Notes under the pieces: model-generated
Seen by the model: only the letters and a program-made list of their open reading frames with translations
Told to the model about the DNA's origin: nothing
Database searches by the model: none
Part shown: in pieces, positions 1-7,144 of the stretch
How positions within the stretch are numbered: the stretch's first letter is position 1
Layout of the letters: each line of letters opens with the position of its first letter
Position numbers and translations under genes: made by a program
NCBI GenBank assembly: GCA_003542955.1
Contig: DPJP01000068.1
Coordinates: 1-7,405 of the forward strand
Source of the DNA: Armatimonadota bacterium
GTDB lineage: Bacteria > Armatimonadota > Zipacnadia > Zipacnadales > UBA11051
Length of the DNA stretch: 7,405 nucleotides
Direction: 5' to 3'

Positions 1-50
1 TTCACTTCTGCGCGTAGTCGGCTGGAATCCGCTCAAAGGCCGAGCTAAAC

Positions 51-62
51 TGAATTCTGAAT
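51..62. repeat. Short direct repeat TGAATTCTGAAT
   Basis: The unit TGAAT occurs twice with a seven-base period (51-55 and 58-62), spaced by TC, and includes the palindrome GAATTC at 52-57. It sits in an AT-richer patch that contrasts with the GC-rich coding DNA. It could be a fragment of a dispersed intergenic repeat, but with only two units in view it could equally be chance. Confidence 0.25.
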
Positions 63-163
63 GCCTGACCCCGGCTGCCCGCCAAGGGCTTCCGAGGCGT
101 CGGAAGTGGACATCGCTCTCGACACCCATATCAGGAGTTCTGGGATTGGGGCCGGGCTCAGTC

Positions 164-185
164 GCACCGGATACACCCCCGGTGC
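164..185 (-). terminator. GC-rich hairpin after the operon, candidate transcription end
   Basis: Positions 164-170 (GCACCGG) and 179-185 (CCGGTGC) are perfect inverted repeats of seven bases around an eight-base loop. The stem begins about 50 bases past the stop codon of the lyase gene, the last gene of the minus-strand cluster. No run of T follows on the minus strand, so it is not a textbook intrinsic terminator. It could stabilise the mRNA 3' end, assist Rho-dependent termination, or be chance in GC-rich DNA. Confidence 0.3.
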
Positions 186-236
186 TCCTTCGAGCGGCCC
201 CTCCTCTCAACGGCATCCCCTATCGCCAGAACCTGC

Positions 237-3200
237 CTACCTCACCCCTCCATACACATACCCATCGTCGCAGCCGGCGGCGATCGAGACCGTGCCGTCT
301 CCGGTGAAGTCGCCCGCGACGAGCGTCCGCACATGGTCAGGTACGCTCAGGGTGCTGATGATCTCGCCACCGGCATCCAGGATGCGCACCATCCCGCCCT
401 CGGTGGCGACGATGATCTCATCGGTGCCGTCGCCGTTGAGGTCAGCGGTCACCAGGTCGAGGATGGCATTGCCCACATTGCTGGCCCAGAGGATGCTCCC
501 CGCCGCATCGCAGGCGAGCACATGGTAGTTGCGCGAGCCGGCGACGAGTTCGAGCTTGCCGTCACCGTTCAGGTCGGTCAGGGCCACCTGCGTGACCTCA
601 GCGCCCATGAACTTGGTCCACGTGGTCGCCTCCGTGCCCTGGCAGTGTACGCCGCCCACGCGGGAGCCTGCGATCAACTCGTTGCGGCCGTCGCCGTCCA
701 TGTCACCGGCGGCGACACTCATCGCAGCGCCGTGATAGCCGACGCTGACGCCGGCTCGCTTCTTGCCGTCGGGGCCGAAGGCATTCGCATCGTTGTAGGT
801 GGTGCCGATGAGCGACCACTGCGTGCCATCCGGCTGTGGCACGAATGCTATCGAGGTCGGCTGGTGTGCCCAGTTGAGCACACCCCACAGCTTGTCGCCG
901 AGGTGAGTGTAGGCGTAGGCGAACCAGTTGCCCGACCCGATGACGATCTCGCCGTCACCGTCGGCATCGATATCGGCACACCCGACGACCCTGATCGGGC
1001 CGGTTGCGGGCTCGATCTCGGGGAAGTACGGGTCCGCGGGTGTGAGAAGCGACCAACGCTCCTTGCCCTCGAAGTCGTAGCAGTAGAGCATGTGGTCCGC
1101 GCCGCCGACGACGACTTCGCCCTTGCCGTCATTGTCCAGGTCGTATGCGGCGATACACAGCGCGTCTTTGGGCAGTGCGACCTCCCACGCAACGGTACCG
1201 TCGCCCTTGATGCACCTGACGAGGTTGCCGACGGCCGCGAGCAGCTCGACTGCCCCGTCACCGTCGATGTCCATCGCCGCCATGCCGTTGGTGCGGAACG
1301 GGATGCGCTCATCCACGTGCTTCGGGGTGGCGGCAGTCGGGAAGATGCGCATCTCCCGGATCGCGGTGCGCGAGGGGTTGAACTCGGTAATCAACACACG
1401 GATGCGGCTGGTCTCGACCGGCTCAAACCGGTGGACCCACTTCGCTCCCGTCTCGTCCTTGGCAAATGTGTCCTCGACTGAATACCAGTTTTCGCCGTCC
1501 CATGCCTGGACATCCTGGCCGGTTTCGGTGGGGGCGTATGCGGCGTTGTAGTAGTCGACCTCGAGCAGCCCGACGCTGACCGGGGCATCCCATTCCATAC
1601 CGAGGTCCTTGGGCAGGTCGGAGGTCCATGCTGCTCCGCTGCCCGTGGCGCAGTAGCTCTCGGGGTTGCCATCGAAGGCATCGCGGGGGCCGGCGCCTCT
1701 CTGCGCTTCCGTCCACACCATCGGGCGGCCCTTGCTCATAATGTCTTCGACTTCGTTGCCCTCCGCATCCACGTAGACAGTACGCGTCTCGATGCGGGAG
1801 GCATCGACCTTCCAGGCGGCCTGCAGTTGGGCCTCGCCCCCATCTCCGCCCCTGAGACCTGCCAGCGCCTGCTGGTGCTTGCCCTGCAATTGCGTCCAGG
1901 CCTGCTCCCAGCCCTCGCCGAGGGCGATGCTCTGCGCGCCGGGTGTGAAGCTGAGAGTGTGTGCGCCCGCGGGGACATCGAACTCGACGGCGTGATCATC
2001 CAGGCGTGTCGGAATCTTCTTGCCGTCGAGCTTGATCTCATCGCCCTTCGCATACAGGCGCACCACGCAGTTCTCCTTCGCCTCGAGCAGGCCGGTGCCA
2101 TCCGCAAGGTTCACGCCGATGTTGACGGGCTTGTCGGAAGCGAACCAGGTCATGTTCGATGTCAGTGTGACGCCGCCGGCCAGATGGAAGGCATCCGGCG
2201 CCATGTGGAATGCCGCCGCGTTGACTATCATGTTCGGTCCGGGCGTGCACTCGCCGGTCCCGGCCAGGGCGTAGCTTCCGGGCGACTTGATCATCACCGC
2301 GCCGTCGCCGGCGGCGACGATCTCATGCGGATATGCGCCCTGCTCGGGGGCGGTGTAGAGCAGGTTGTAGAAGTGCTCTTTGTCGCCCGCGGCCATCTCG
2401 GCTGACTTCGCCTCGACGACGGCATGGCGGTCAGCCGAGGGTGGCGTTGTCGAGGTCAGGCCGATGGGCGTCTGGCTCGCTGAGACGATGTTGAACGCCG
2501 TGCCCTTGTGGAATGCGCACAGGCGATCTCCGGCGACCTCCGGCTTCCTGTCCGAGAGCGTGCGGAAGATGGCGTTGAGCCCGTAGTTGCCCGGCTCGGC
2601 GGCCTGCACCTCATCGATGACGAGGAAGTAGTTCTCCTTGCTCCAGATGATGCTGCGGCGCCAGTCGACACCGTTGTAGCCGTTCAGATACGTCTGCGTC
2701 ATGCCGAGGTCGCCGAAGTCGGCCTTGACGGCCAGCCCGGTCAGCCGCGGGATCGGCTCGAAGAGCCCGTCGCGATAGACGACGAGTGTGTTATGCTCGA
2801 CCGTATCGGGGACGAAGTAGCCGCTGTCGAAGATGCAGTAGCGGCCGTTGTCGGTCATCTCGATGATCGAGTTGCCGTCGGGGTGGGCATGGTAGCCGTG
2901 CGAAATGCCGCCCATGATCATGTACTGGTCGCTCTTCTCGAAGCTGGTGCGGAACACGATCTTGTCGAAGCACTCCTCGTATGGCGGCGTCGGATCGGCG
3001 TCGAGGATCGGGTTCATCTGCGAGGGAGCGGTGCCCAGCATGGTAGTGCGGTTGGCGTAGACCCAGTCGGGCAGCGGGATCACATGGATGCCGAGCATAT
3101 CCTCAGGCAGCACCGGCTCAATCTCGGTCTGCCGGTAGCTGTTGTAGGAGAAGTTGCCACGCCCGCCACCCGGAGAGTGATCGTAGGCATACAGGTAGCG

Positions 3201-4493
3201 GCCGTCCTTGAGCTTCCAAGCGCATACGTTGAAGATGTTCGCCCAGTAGCCGATGGCGCCCATCGAGCTGGTGTCGCCGAAGCCGGCGTGCCCGCCGAGG
3301 TTGTTCATGACGGCGATGCCGTAGTCGCCCATCTTCTTCGCGGTACCATCCTCGAAGAAGGTGTTGTACTGCGCGGGCAGCGCGTAGTAGAGCATGTCGT
3401 ACATCGTCATGCCGCCGTAGCCGGGGCAGTCCTCATTCGAGCGCCAGAACTTGGCCTTGCCGTGGAAGCGCGCCTCCGCCCAGGCCCACAGGCCTGCCAC
3501 ATCCATCTTGTAGTACTTCATGAAGTAGCGGGCGATATCCCAGCTCACACGGCTGTCCCAGTCGTTGCCGACGGGCAACTGGGGCACTTCGGGCTCCTTG
3601 TTGGCGTCGCGGAACTTATTGGCGAACTCCCAGAGCATAGCCGTCATTGCCGCGCGGTCCTCGGCCGTCATGCCCGGAGCTTCCTCGATATTGTCGGCCA
3701 TGTTGAACAGCTCGAAGGCCCCGCGGGCGTCGCCAATCTCCTTCATCGGATTGATGATGGCGTGGAACACCGGGATGAGCTGCTTGAAAACCTCGACGCT
3801 GTCGGGGTTGCCGGTCAGGTAGTAGTCGGCGGCCGCGCTGCTGATGACTCCGGCCGCATCCCTGAACTGCTTGCCCGTCCCCGACTTCACCCGGTTCGCG
3901 ATTGCCTCCGGGTTCTGCTTGTACAGCAAGCCGCCGTCGCCGGTGAGGATGCGCACGGTGTGCGGGTAGATGATGTCGCCCTTCTCAGGCAGCGAGGCGA
4001 TGAAGTCGTCGGCGGCCTTCTGAACCGCCTCGACGCTCGCCCCGCCGAGGTACACAAAGCACGTTCCGGTCCCCAGCGGGTCGTGCACGGTGCGCACGAC
4101 GTAGCCGCTTTTGGCGGGCCACTCCGAATCAAGAGACACATAGTGCTCGTCGTAGATGCGGTTGACCAGCGGGCTGTTGGCGAAGTAGCCGAGCAGGATC
4201 ATGTTGCTGCTCTGCATCATCTCGATGGACACGCCCGAGGCGTCCTTGACCGGCACGTCGGCCCCGGAGACGGCCTTGATGGCCTCCGCGACTTTGCGGG
4301 CGATGGCGGCATACTCGTTGCCCGGCGGGTGCGCGATGATGCAGTTCGCGGCCCCCCCTGCGGCGATGGGAACCTCTGTGTAGAACGTCTTCAGTGGCGG
4401 CATGGGTGGTATATCCACCGCGAATGCACCTCCGGCAAGCATGAGGCAAATGATGGTCAACATACAGCCGGTCAGCAGTCTGGGTCGCTGCAT
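237..4493 (-). CDS. Secreted heparinase II/III-type polysaccharide lyase with discoidin and beta-propeller domains
   Basis: This 1,418-residue protein is predicted to be exported and to cleave an acidic polysaccharide by beta-elimination; the substrate is unknown. Residues 1-25 are a Sec signal peptide with likely cleavage after AFA. Residues 36-170 resemble the small alpha/beta domain preceding GH20/GH67 catalytic domains. Residues 200-480 look like the alpha-helical toroid. Residues 510-850 carry the heparinase II/III beta-sandwich, with SHGYHAHPDGNS at 531-542, FDSGY at 555-559 and EHNT at 566-569. By analogy with Pedobacter heparinase II, H535 could be catalytic and H537, D556 and H567 could bind zinc. 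Residues 925-1052 are discoidin (F5/8 C)-like (DAFDGNPESY at 938-947). Residues 1066-1418 form a repeat propeller with DxDGDG loops. No second membrane segment or C-terminal sorting signal is seen. The start is secure: a GGGGAG ribosome site lies nine bases upstream, and an in-frame TGA occurs three codons before the ATG. The lyase class is well supported; exact PL family and chemistry are not. Confidence 0.85.
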   Translation of the reverse strand: MQRPRLLTGCMLTIICLMLAGGAFAVDIPPMPPLKTFYTEVPIAAGGAANCIIAHPPGNEYAAIARKVAEAIKAVSGADVPVKDASGVSIEMMQSSNMILLGYFANSPLVNRIYDEHYVSLDSEWPAKSGYVVRTVHDPLGTGTCFVYLGGASVEAVQKAADDFIASLPEKGDIIYPHTVRILTGDGGLLYKQNPEAIANRVKSGTGKQFRDAAGVISSAAADYYLTGNPDSVEVFKQLIPVFHAIINPMKEIGDARGAFELFNMADNIEEAPGMTAEDRAAMTAMLWEFANKFRDANKEPEVPQLPVGNDWDSRVSWDIARYFMKYYKMDVAGLWAWAEARFHGKAKFWRSNEDCPGYGGMTMYDMLYYALPAQYNTFFEDGTAKKMGDYGIAVMNNLGGHAGFGDTSSMGAIGYWANIFNVCAWKLKDGRYLYAYDHSPGGGRGNFSYNSYRQTEIEPVLPEDMLGIHVIPLPDWVYANRTTMLGTAPSQMNPILDADPTPPYEECFDKIVFRTSFEKSDQYMIMGGISHGYHAHPDGNSIIEMTDNGRYCIFDSGYFVPDTVEHNTLVVYRDGLFEPIPRLTGLAVKADFGDLGMTQTYLNGYNGVDWRRSIIWSKENYFLVIDEVQAAEPGNYGLNAIFRTLSDRKPEVAGDRLCAFHKGTAFNIVSASQTPIGLTSTTPPSADRHAVVEAKSAEMAAGDKEHFYNLLYTAPEQGAYPHEIVAAGDGAVMIKSPGSYALAGTGECTPGPNMIVNAAAFHMAPDAFHLAGGVTLTSNMTWFASDKPVNIGVNLADGTGLLEAKENCVVRLYAKGDEIKLDGKKIPTRLDDHAVEFDVPAGAHTLSFTPGAQSIALGEGWEQAWTQLQGKHQQALAGLRGGDGGEAQLQAAWKVDASRIETRTVYVDAEGNEVEDIMSKGRPMVWTEAQRGAGPRDAFDGNPESYCATGSGAAWTSDLPKDLGMEWDAPVSVGLLEVDYYNAAYAPTETGQDVQAWDGENWYSVEDTFAKDETGAKWVHRFEPVETSRIRVLITEFNPSRTAIREMRIFPTAATPKHVDERIPFRTNGMAAMDIDGDGAVELLAAVGNLVRCIKGDGTVAWEVALPKDALCIAAYDLDNDGKGEVVVGGADHMLYCYDFEGKERWSLLTPADPYFPEIEPATGPIRVVGCADIDADGDGEIVIGSGNWFAYAYTHLGDKLWGVLNWAHQPTSIAFVPQPDGTQWSLIGTTYNDANAFGPDGKKRAGVSVGYHGAAMSVAAGDMDGDGRNELIAGSRVGGVHCQGTEATTWTKFMGAEVTQVALTDLNGDGKLELVAGSRNYHVLACDAAGSILWASNVGNAILDLVTADLNGDGTDEIIVATEGGMVRILDAGGEIISTLSVPDHVRTLVAGDFTGDGTVSIAAGCDDGYVYGGVR
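240..1298 (-). repeat. Eight-fold FG-GAP/VCBS-like beta-propeller repeat region
   Basis: The last 353 residues (1066-1418) of the lyase repeat at about 43-56 residues. Asp-rich calcium-loop motifs begin at residues 1075, 1118, 1174, 1264, 1307, 1351 and 1395, in the form D-x-D/N/T-x-D-G-x-x-E. In DNA these are at 1245-1271, 1116-1142, 948-974, 678-704, 549-575, 417-443 and 285-311. The gap between 1174 and 1264 is two units long, so a loop-less blade sits near residues 1213-1250. Many units also have a GxxxW strand (W1103, W1147, W1203, W1292, W1336), as in PQQ-like propellers. Eight blades of about 44 residues account for the whole region. A role in binding or anchoring is inferred. Confidence 0.75.
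1338..1721 (-). other. Discoidin (F5/8 type C)-like domain
   Basis: Residues 925-1052 of the lyase show the usual signs of a discoidin-like carbohydrate-binding domain: an early DAFDGNPESYCATG segment (938-951), a central VGLLEVDYYN strand (974-983), a QAWDGENWYSV segment (996-1005), and a final strand pair SRIRVLITEF and AIREMRIF. Such domains commonly bind sugars at cell or matrix surfaces. It sits as a bridge between the catalytic module and the propeller. Confidence 0.65.
2787..2903 (-). other. Heparinase II/III catalytic and metal-site motif block
   Basis: This encodes residues 531-569 of the lyase. It contains the HxH pair H535/H537, then PDGNS, a glycine-bounded strand ending in D556-S-G-Y559, and H567-N-T. 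The order HxH, Asp, His matches the zinc-site order known for heparinase II and PL17 alginate lyases. All of these residues are present, so the module is probably not a decayed enzyme. The role assignments are by analogy, not alignment. Confidence 0.6.
4419..4493 (-). other. Signal peptide of the secreted lyase
   Basis: The first 25 residues have a positive N-region (R3, R5), a hydrophobic core rich in Leu, Ile and Met from about residue 11 to 20, and a small-residue end GGAFA followed by VD. This fits signal peptidase I cleavage after A25. The mature protein would act in the periplasm, on the cell surface or outside the cell. Confidence 0.85.
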
Positions 4494-4502
4494 TGTGTCT
4501 CA

Positions 4503-4508
4503 CTCCCC
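4503..4508 (-). promoter_or_regulatory. Ribosome binding site of the lyase gene
   Basis: The minus strand reads GGGGAG here, nine bases before the ATG at 4491-4493. An in-frame TGA at 4500-4502 lies between this site and the start, so no longer N-terminus is possible and the signal peptide begins at this ATG. Confidence 0.6.
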
Positions 4509-4562
4509 GGATGTGACTATCTATGGTTCCTCAGTGTCCGCGGCCTCTGGGGTCAGCGGTGG

Positions 4563-5537
4563 CTACCCCTGCGGTTTCGGGGGATTGCCCTCGAGCGTCT
4601 CCTGCCGAACCCGGCGCGCGCGGGCGAGGTAGTCTCGCCACGGCTCCATCCCGAACTCCGCGATGATGTCCTCGATGCTCACGTCATCCATGTTGGAGGC
4701 CAGGGTGAAGTGCGCCTCCGGCCGGCATATCTCCCATTCGACGCCCATGCCGTACTTCTCGATGCAGGCCTTCAGTCGCGGCTGGTTGTAGTCGAGGTGG
4801 AAGAACTCGCGGTCCATGTTGACGACCGCGCTGGCAATCGGAGGCACGACGCCGCTGCGGACCTCCTCGATCTGCTGGCCCGTCTCGGCCAGAAAGCGCG
4901 TGCCGGCCATATCGACGATGTAGCTGCGCGCTCCACAGGATGAGAGGATGTAGAAGCCGAAGTCGCGCGCCCAGTGCAGCAGTCGCTGCCCGGCAACGAA
5001 CATCGAGGCGAAGACGACCAGCCGCGCGCCGTTGGCCGCCAGCCGCTGCCCGACCTCGACGAACTTCATGTCAAAGCAGATGGCGGCCCCGACCTTGCCG
5101 ATGTCCAAATCGAACGCAGGGGCATCGGTGCCGGGCATGATCCCCCACTCCATCTCCCCCACTGTAGGCTGGTACTTGTGGTACTTGCCCACGATCTGCC
5201 CGTTGCGGTCGATGAAGGCGGCCGTGTTGTAGAGTGTGTCGCCATCGACCTCCGGGATAGGGACGACGACATGCATGTTGTGCTTGTCAGCCAGCTCGGC
5301 CATGCGGTCGGTCGTGGGCCCGGGGATCGGCTCGGCCCAGTCGGCGATCTTCTCCGCATTGGGCCCGAAACCGATGCCCAGCACATTGCAGAACTCCGTG
5401 AGCGCGACGATATCGGGCTTGCCCTGCGCGGCAAGCTCGAGCAGCCGCGCCATCTCGTCCCGCGCGCGTTGCGAGTAGTTGTCGCCGGCCTCGACGCCGG
5501 CGTAGGCGAGCGTTGTCAGGCGAACCGGTTTGGCCAT
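4563..5537 (-). CDS. Nitrilase-superfamily carbon-nitrogen hydrolase
   Basis: This 324-residue cytoplasmic enzyme belongs to the carbon-nitrogen hydrolase (CN_hydrolase) family, which hydrolyses amides, N-carbamoyl compounds or, less often, nitriles through a cysteine thioester. The Glu-Lys-Cys triad is intact: E48 in LTEFC, K121 in GKYHKYQPTVGEMEWG, and C154 in AAICFDMKFVE. The second conserved glutamate is probably E128. LYNTAAFIDRNGQIVGKYHK (102-121) is typical of the family. The core ends near residue 275; the remaining 50 residues form a charged C-terminal extension (IEDIIAEFGMEPWRDYLARA), somewhat longer than in a minimal 270-residue amidase. The ATG is the only possible start, since no ATG, GTG or TTG lies between it and an in-frame stop, and GGAGAGG sits six bases upstream. 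It lies 45 bases after the CoA-transferase and 69 before the lyase. Substrate cannot be read from sequence; omega-amidase, beta-ureidopropionase-like and aliphatic amidase activities are all open. There is no signal peptide. Confidence 0.9.
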   Translation of the reverse strand: MAKPVRLTTLAYAGVEAGDNYSQRARDEMARLLELAAQGKPDIVALTEFCNVLGIGFGPNAEKIADWAEPIPGPTTDRMAELADKHNMHVVVPIPEVDGDTLYNTAAFIDRNGQIVGKYHKYQPTVGEMEWGIMPGTDAPAFDLDIGKVGAAICFDMKFVEVGQRLAANGARLVVFASMFVAGQRLLHWARDFGFYILSSCGARSYIVDMAGTRFLAETGQQIEEVRSGVVPPIASAVVNMDREFFHLDYNQPRLKACIEKYGMGVEWEICRPEAHFTLASNMDDVSIEDIIAEFGMEPWRDYLARARRVRQETLEGNPPKPQG

Positions 5538-5543
5538 GATTGT

Positions 5544-5550
5544 CCTCTCC
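5544..5550 (-). promoter_or_regulatory. Strong ribosome binding site of the nitrilase-family gene
   Basis: The minus strand reads GGAGAGG six bases before the ATG at 5535-5537. It is the best Shine-Dalgarno match in the window. It supports independent translation initiation despite the gap of only 45 bases from the preceding gene. Confidence 0.7.
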
Positions 5551-5582
5551 GTGAGTGCTCGGTGCGGTGCTTGCCATGCTCC

Positions 5583-7139
5583 TCAGTGTGCGGCTGCTCT
5601 CAGCTGCAACCCCATGCGCTCTCCGCCGAAGAGCGCTGCCGACATGGGACGCACGTCCGGGGCGACTATGGGCGCAAACTCCATCTGCGCGAGGATATCC
5701 CGCTCGATCTCGACGCCCGGCGCCACCTCGACAAGGGCAACGCCCTCGGGGCGCAGCGCGAACACGCAGCGCTCGGTGACGTACTTGACCGGCACACCGC
5801 GGCGCAGCGCCTCGGCGCCGGAGAAGGTCACCTGCTGTACGTGCTCGCGGGCCTTGGTGAGCTTGCCCTCGTGCGCGATGATCAGCCGTCCGTCGGCCAC
5901 TTCCGTCTTCAGCCCGGAGGCCGTCAGGGTACCGCAGAAGACGACCTCGTGGGCATTCTGGCTGATCTCGACGAAGCCGCCACAGCCGGCGACGATTTTG
6001 CCAAAGCGGCTGACGTTCACATTGCCGGCAGCGTCGAACTCGGCGAGGCCCAGGAATGTCAGGTCCAGCCCACCGCCGCTGTAGAAGTCGAACTGGCTGT
6101 CGTGGGCGATGGTGGCAATCGGGTTGGCGGTGGCCCCGAATGAGAGGCCGCCGGCCGGCACTCCGCCGATGGTGCCCGACTCGACCGTCAGGTTGAGCCG
6201 GTCGAAGACACCCTCCTCGTAGGCGACGGAGGCGACGCCCTCCGGCATGCCGATGCCGAGGTTGACCACGGCGCCGTCGAATAGTTCCATCGCCGCCCGG
6301 CGGGCGATGACCTTGCGTTCATCAAGCGGCAGGATTGGTATCTCGGGCGCCTCGGCGCTCTCCATGCCCACGAACAGCGGGTTGAACTGGTAGTCGGTCG
6401 TCTGGCGGTGATGCTCGGGCGGGGCAACCACCACGTAGTCCACATGGATGCCCGGCACGGTGACTTCCATTGGCCTGAGCGGTCTGTCCAGGACCTCCTC
6501 GACCTGGGCGATGACGATGCCGCCGCTGTTGTGGGCCGCCATCGCCAGCGGCAGCGACTCCATCCGGCAGGCCTCGCGCGATTCGACCAGGTTGCCGTGC
6601 GGGTCGGCGGCCGTCATGCGGACCAGGGCGACGTCGATCGGCAGAGATGGATAGAAGAGCCACTCGCGGCCGGCCAACTCCACCACCTGCACCAACTCAT
6701 CGGTGGTGCGCTCGTTCATCTTCCCGCCCTCGAGGCGCGGGTCGACGAAGGTGCCGAGGCCGGCGTGGGTTATGAGGCCGGGACGTTTTGCGGCAATCTC
6801 CCGGTACAGCAGAGCAATGACGCCCTGTGGGAGGTTGTAGGCCTCGAGTGCGTTATCGAGGATCATCCGGCCGAGGTTGACGGCCTGCCTGAAGTGCCCG
6901 CCGATGACGCGGCGGAGCAGGCCCTCGTGCGCGAGGTGGTCAAGCCCCCCGCCGCTCAGGTCGCTCTGGCCGGCCGAGTGGACGTATGTCAACCCGCGGG
7001 GATGCCCGTCGCGGGCGAAGGCCTGCTCAATCGCCACCATGAGATACTCGGGCTGCTGGATGCCGCCGAAGCCGGTGCCGGCAACGGTGGCGCCGTCAGG
7101 GATCAACTCGGCGACCTGCGATGCGGTGATGACCTTCAT
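5583..7139 (-). CDS. Acyl-CoA:carboxylate CoA-transferase (family I, single chain)
   Basis: The 518-residue protein moves CoA from an acyl-CoA donor to a carboxylic acid, as propionate CoA-transferase and E. coli YdiF do. Residues 1-270 are the alpha-like half, with the glycine-rich GTGFGG (21-26) near the start. Residues 280-518 are the beta-like half, with VVNLGIGMPEGVA (291-303). The catalytic glutamate is E320 in LTVESGTIGG (317-326), where family I enzymes form the glutamyl-CoA thioester. Length fits the roughly 520-residue propionate CoA-transferase group, and both halves are complete. The ATG is the only start before an upstream in-frame stop, with GGAG five bases away. It begins 12 bases after the dehydrogenase stop, so the two are likely co-transcribed and perhaps translationally coupled. 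Which acids it uses (acetate, propionate, butyrate, lactate or 3-ketoacids) is not visible. Confidence 0.92.
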   Translation of the reverse strand: MKVITASQVAELIPDGATVAGTGFGGIQQPEYLMVAIEQAFARDGHPRGLTYVHSAGQSDLSGGGLDHLAHEGLLRRVIGGHFRQAVNLGRMILDNALEAYNLPQGVIALLYREIAAKRPGLITHAGLGTFVDPRLEGGKMNERTTDELVQVVELAGREWLFYPSLPIDVALVRMTAADPHGNLVESREACRMESLPLAMAAHNSGGIVIAQVEEVLDRPLRPMEVTVPGIHVDYVVVAPPEHHRQTTDYQFNPLFVGMESAEAPEIPILPLDERKVIARRAAMELFDGAVVNLGIGMPEGVASVAYEEGVFDRLNLTVESGTIGGVPAGGLSFGATANPIATIAHDSQFDFYSGGGLDLTFLGLAEFDAAGNVNVSRFGKIVAGCGGFVEISQNAHEVVFCGTLTASGLKTEVADGRLIIAHEGKLTKAREHVQQVTFSGAEALRRGVPVKYVTERCVFALRPEGVALVEVAPGVEIERDILAQMEFAPIVAPDVRPMSAALFGGERMGLQLRAAAH

Positions 7140-7144
7140 GGCTG

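Larger units (their letters stand above)
1..236. other. Non-coding region downstream of the operon
   Basis: This stretch lies between the left window edge and the stop codon of the large secreted lyase gene. I see no gene I can support. It is less uniformly GC-rich than the genes, with an AT-richer patch around 45-62 containing a seven-base-period direct repeat. It also carries a perfect GC hairpin at 164-185. A minus-strand frame is open from 130 down to a stop at 2-4, but it has no ATG. A 22-codon ATG reading frame at 45-113 on the minus strand has only a weak ribosome site. The most economical reading is a 3' intergenic region. Confidence 0.55.

Noticed and set aside
45..113. A 22-codon minus-strand ATG reading frame in the left intergenic region
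   Set aside because: It is very short, has only a weak GAGAG ribosome site close to the ATG, and its product is low-complexity (Ser/Gly-rich). It is likely chance.
333..1481. A 382-codon plus-strand open frame opposite the propeller region
   Set aside because: It is antisense to the Asp/Gly repeats in the same register. Its apparent repeats only mirror the calcium loops, and its composition is not protein-like.
4464..4475. A lipobox-like LTGC at residues 7-10 of the lyase signal peptide
   Set aside because: The cysteine is at residue 10, before the hydrophobic core, which is too early for a lipoprotein signal. The later AFA end fits signal peptidase I.
2508..4943. An 811-codon plus-strand open frame across the lyase gene, the intergenic gap and part of the amidase gene
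   Set aside because: It is in exact codon register opposite the real genes. Its stops would require TTA, CTA or TCA codons, which are rare in GC-rich genes. The encoded protein is His/Val/Asp-rich with no domain pattern, whereas the minus-strand products are clear families.
4974..6143. A 389-codon plus-strand open frame opposite the amidase and CoA-transferase genes
   Set aside because: It spans two well-supported minus-strand genes in mirrored codon register and shows no recognisable motif.
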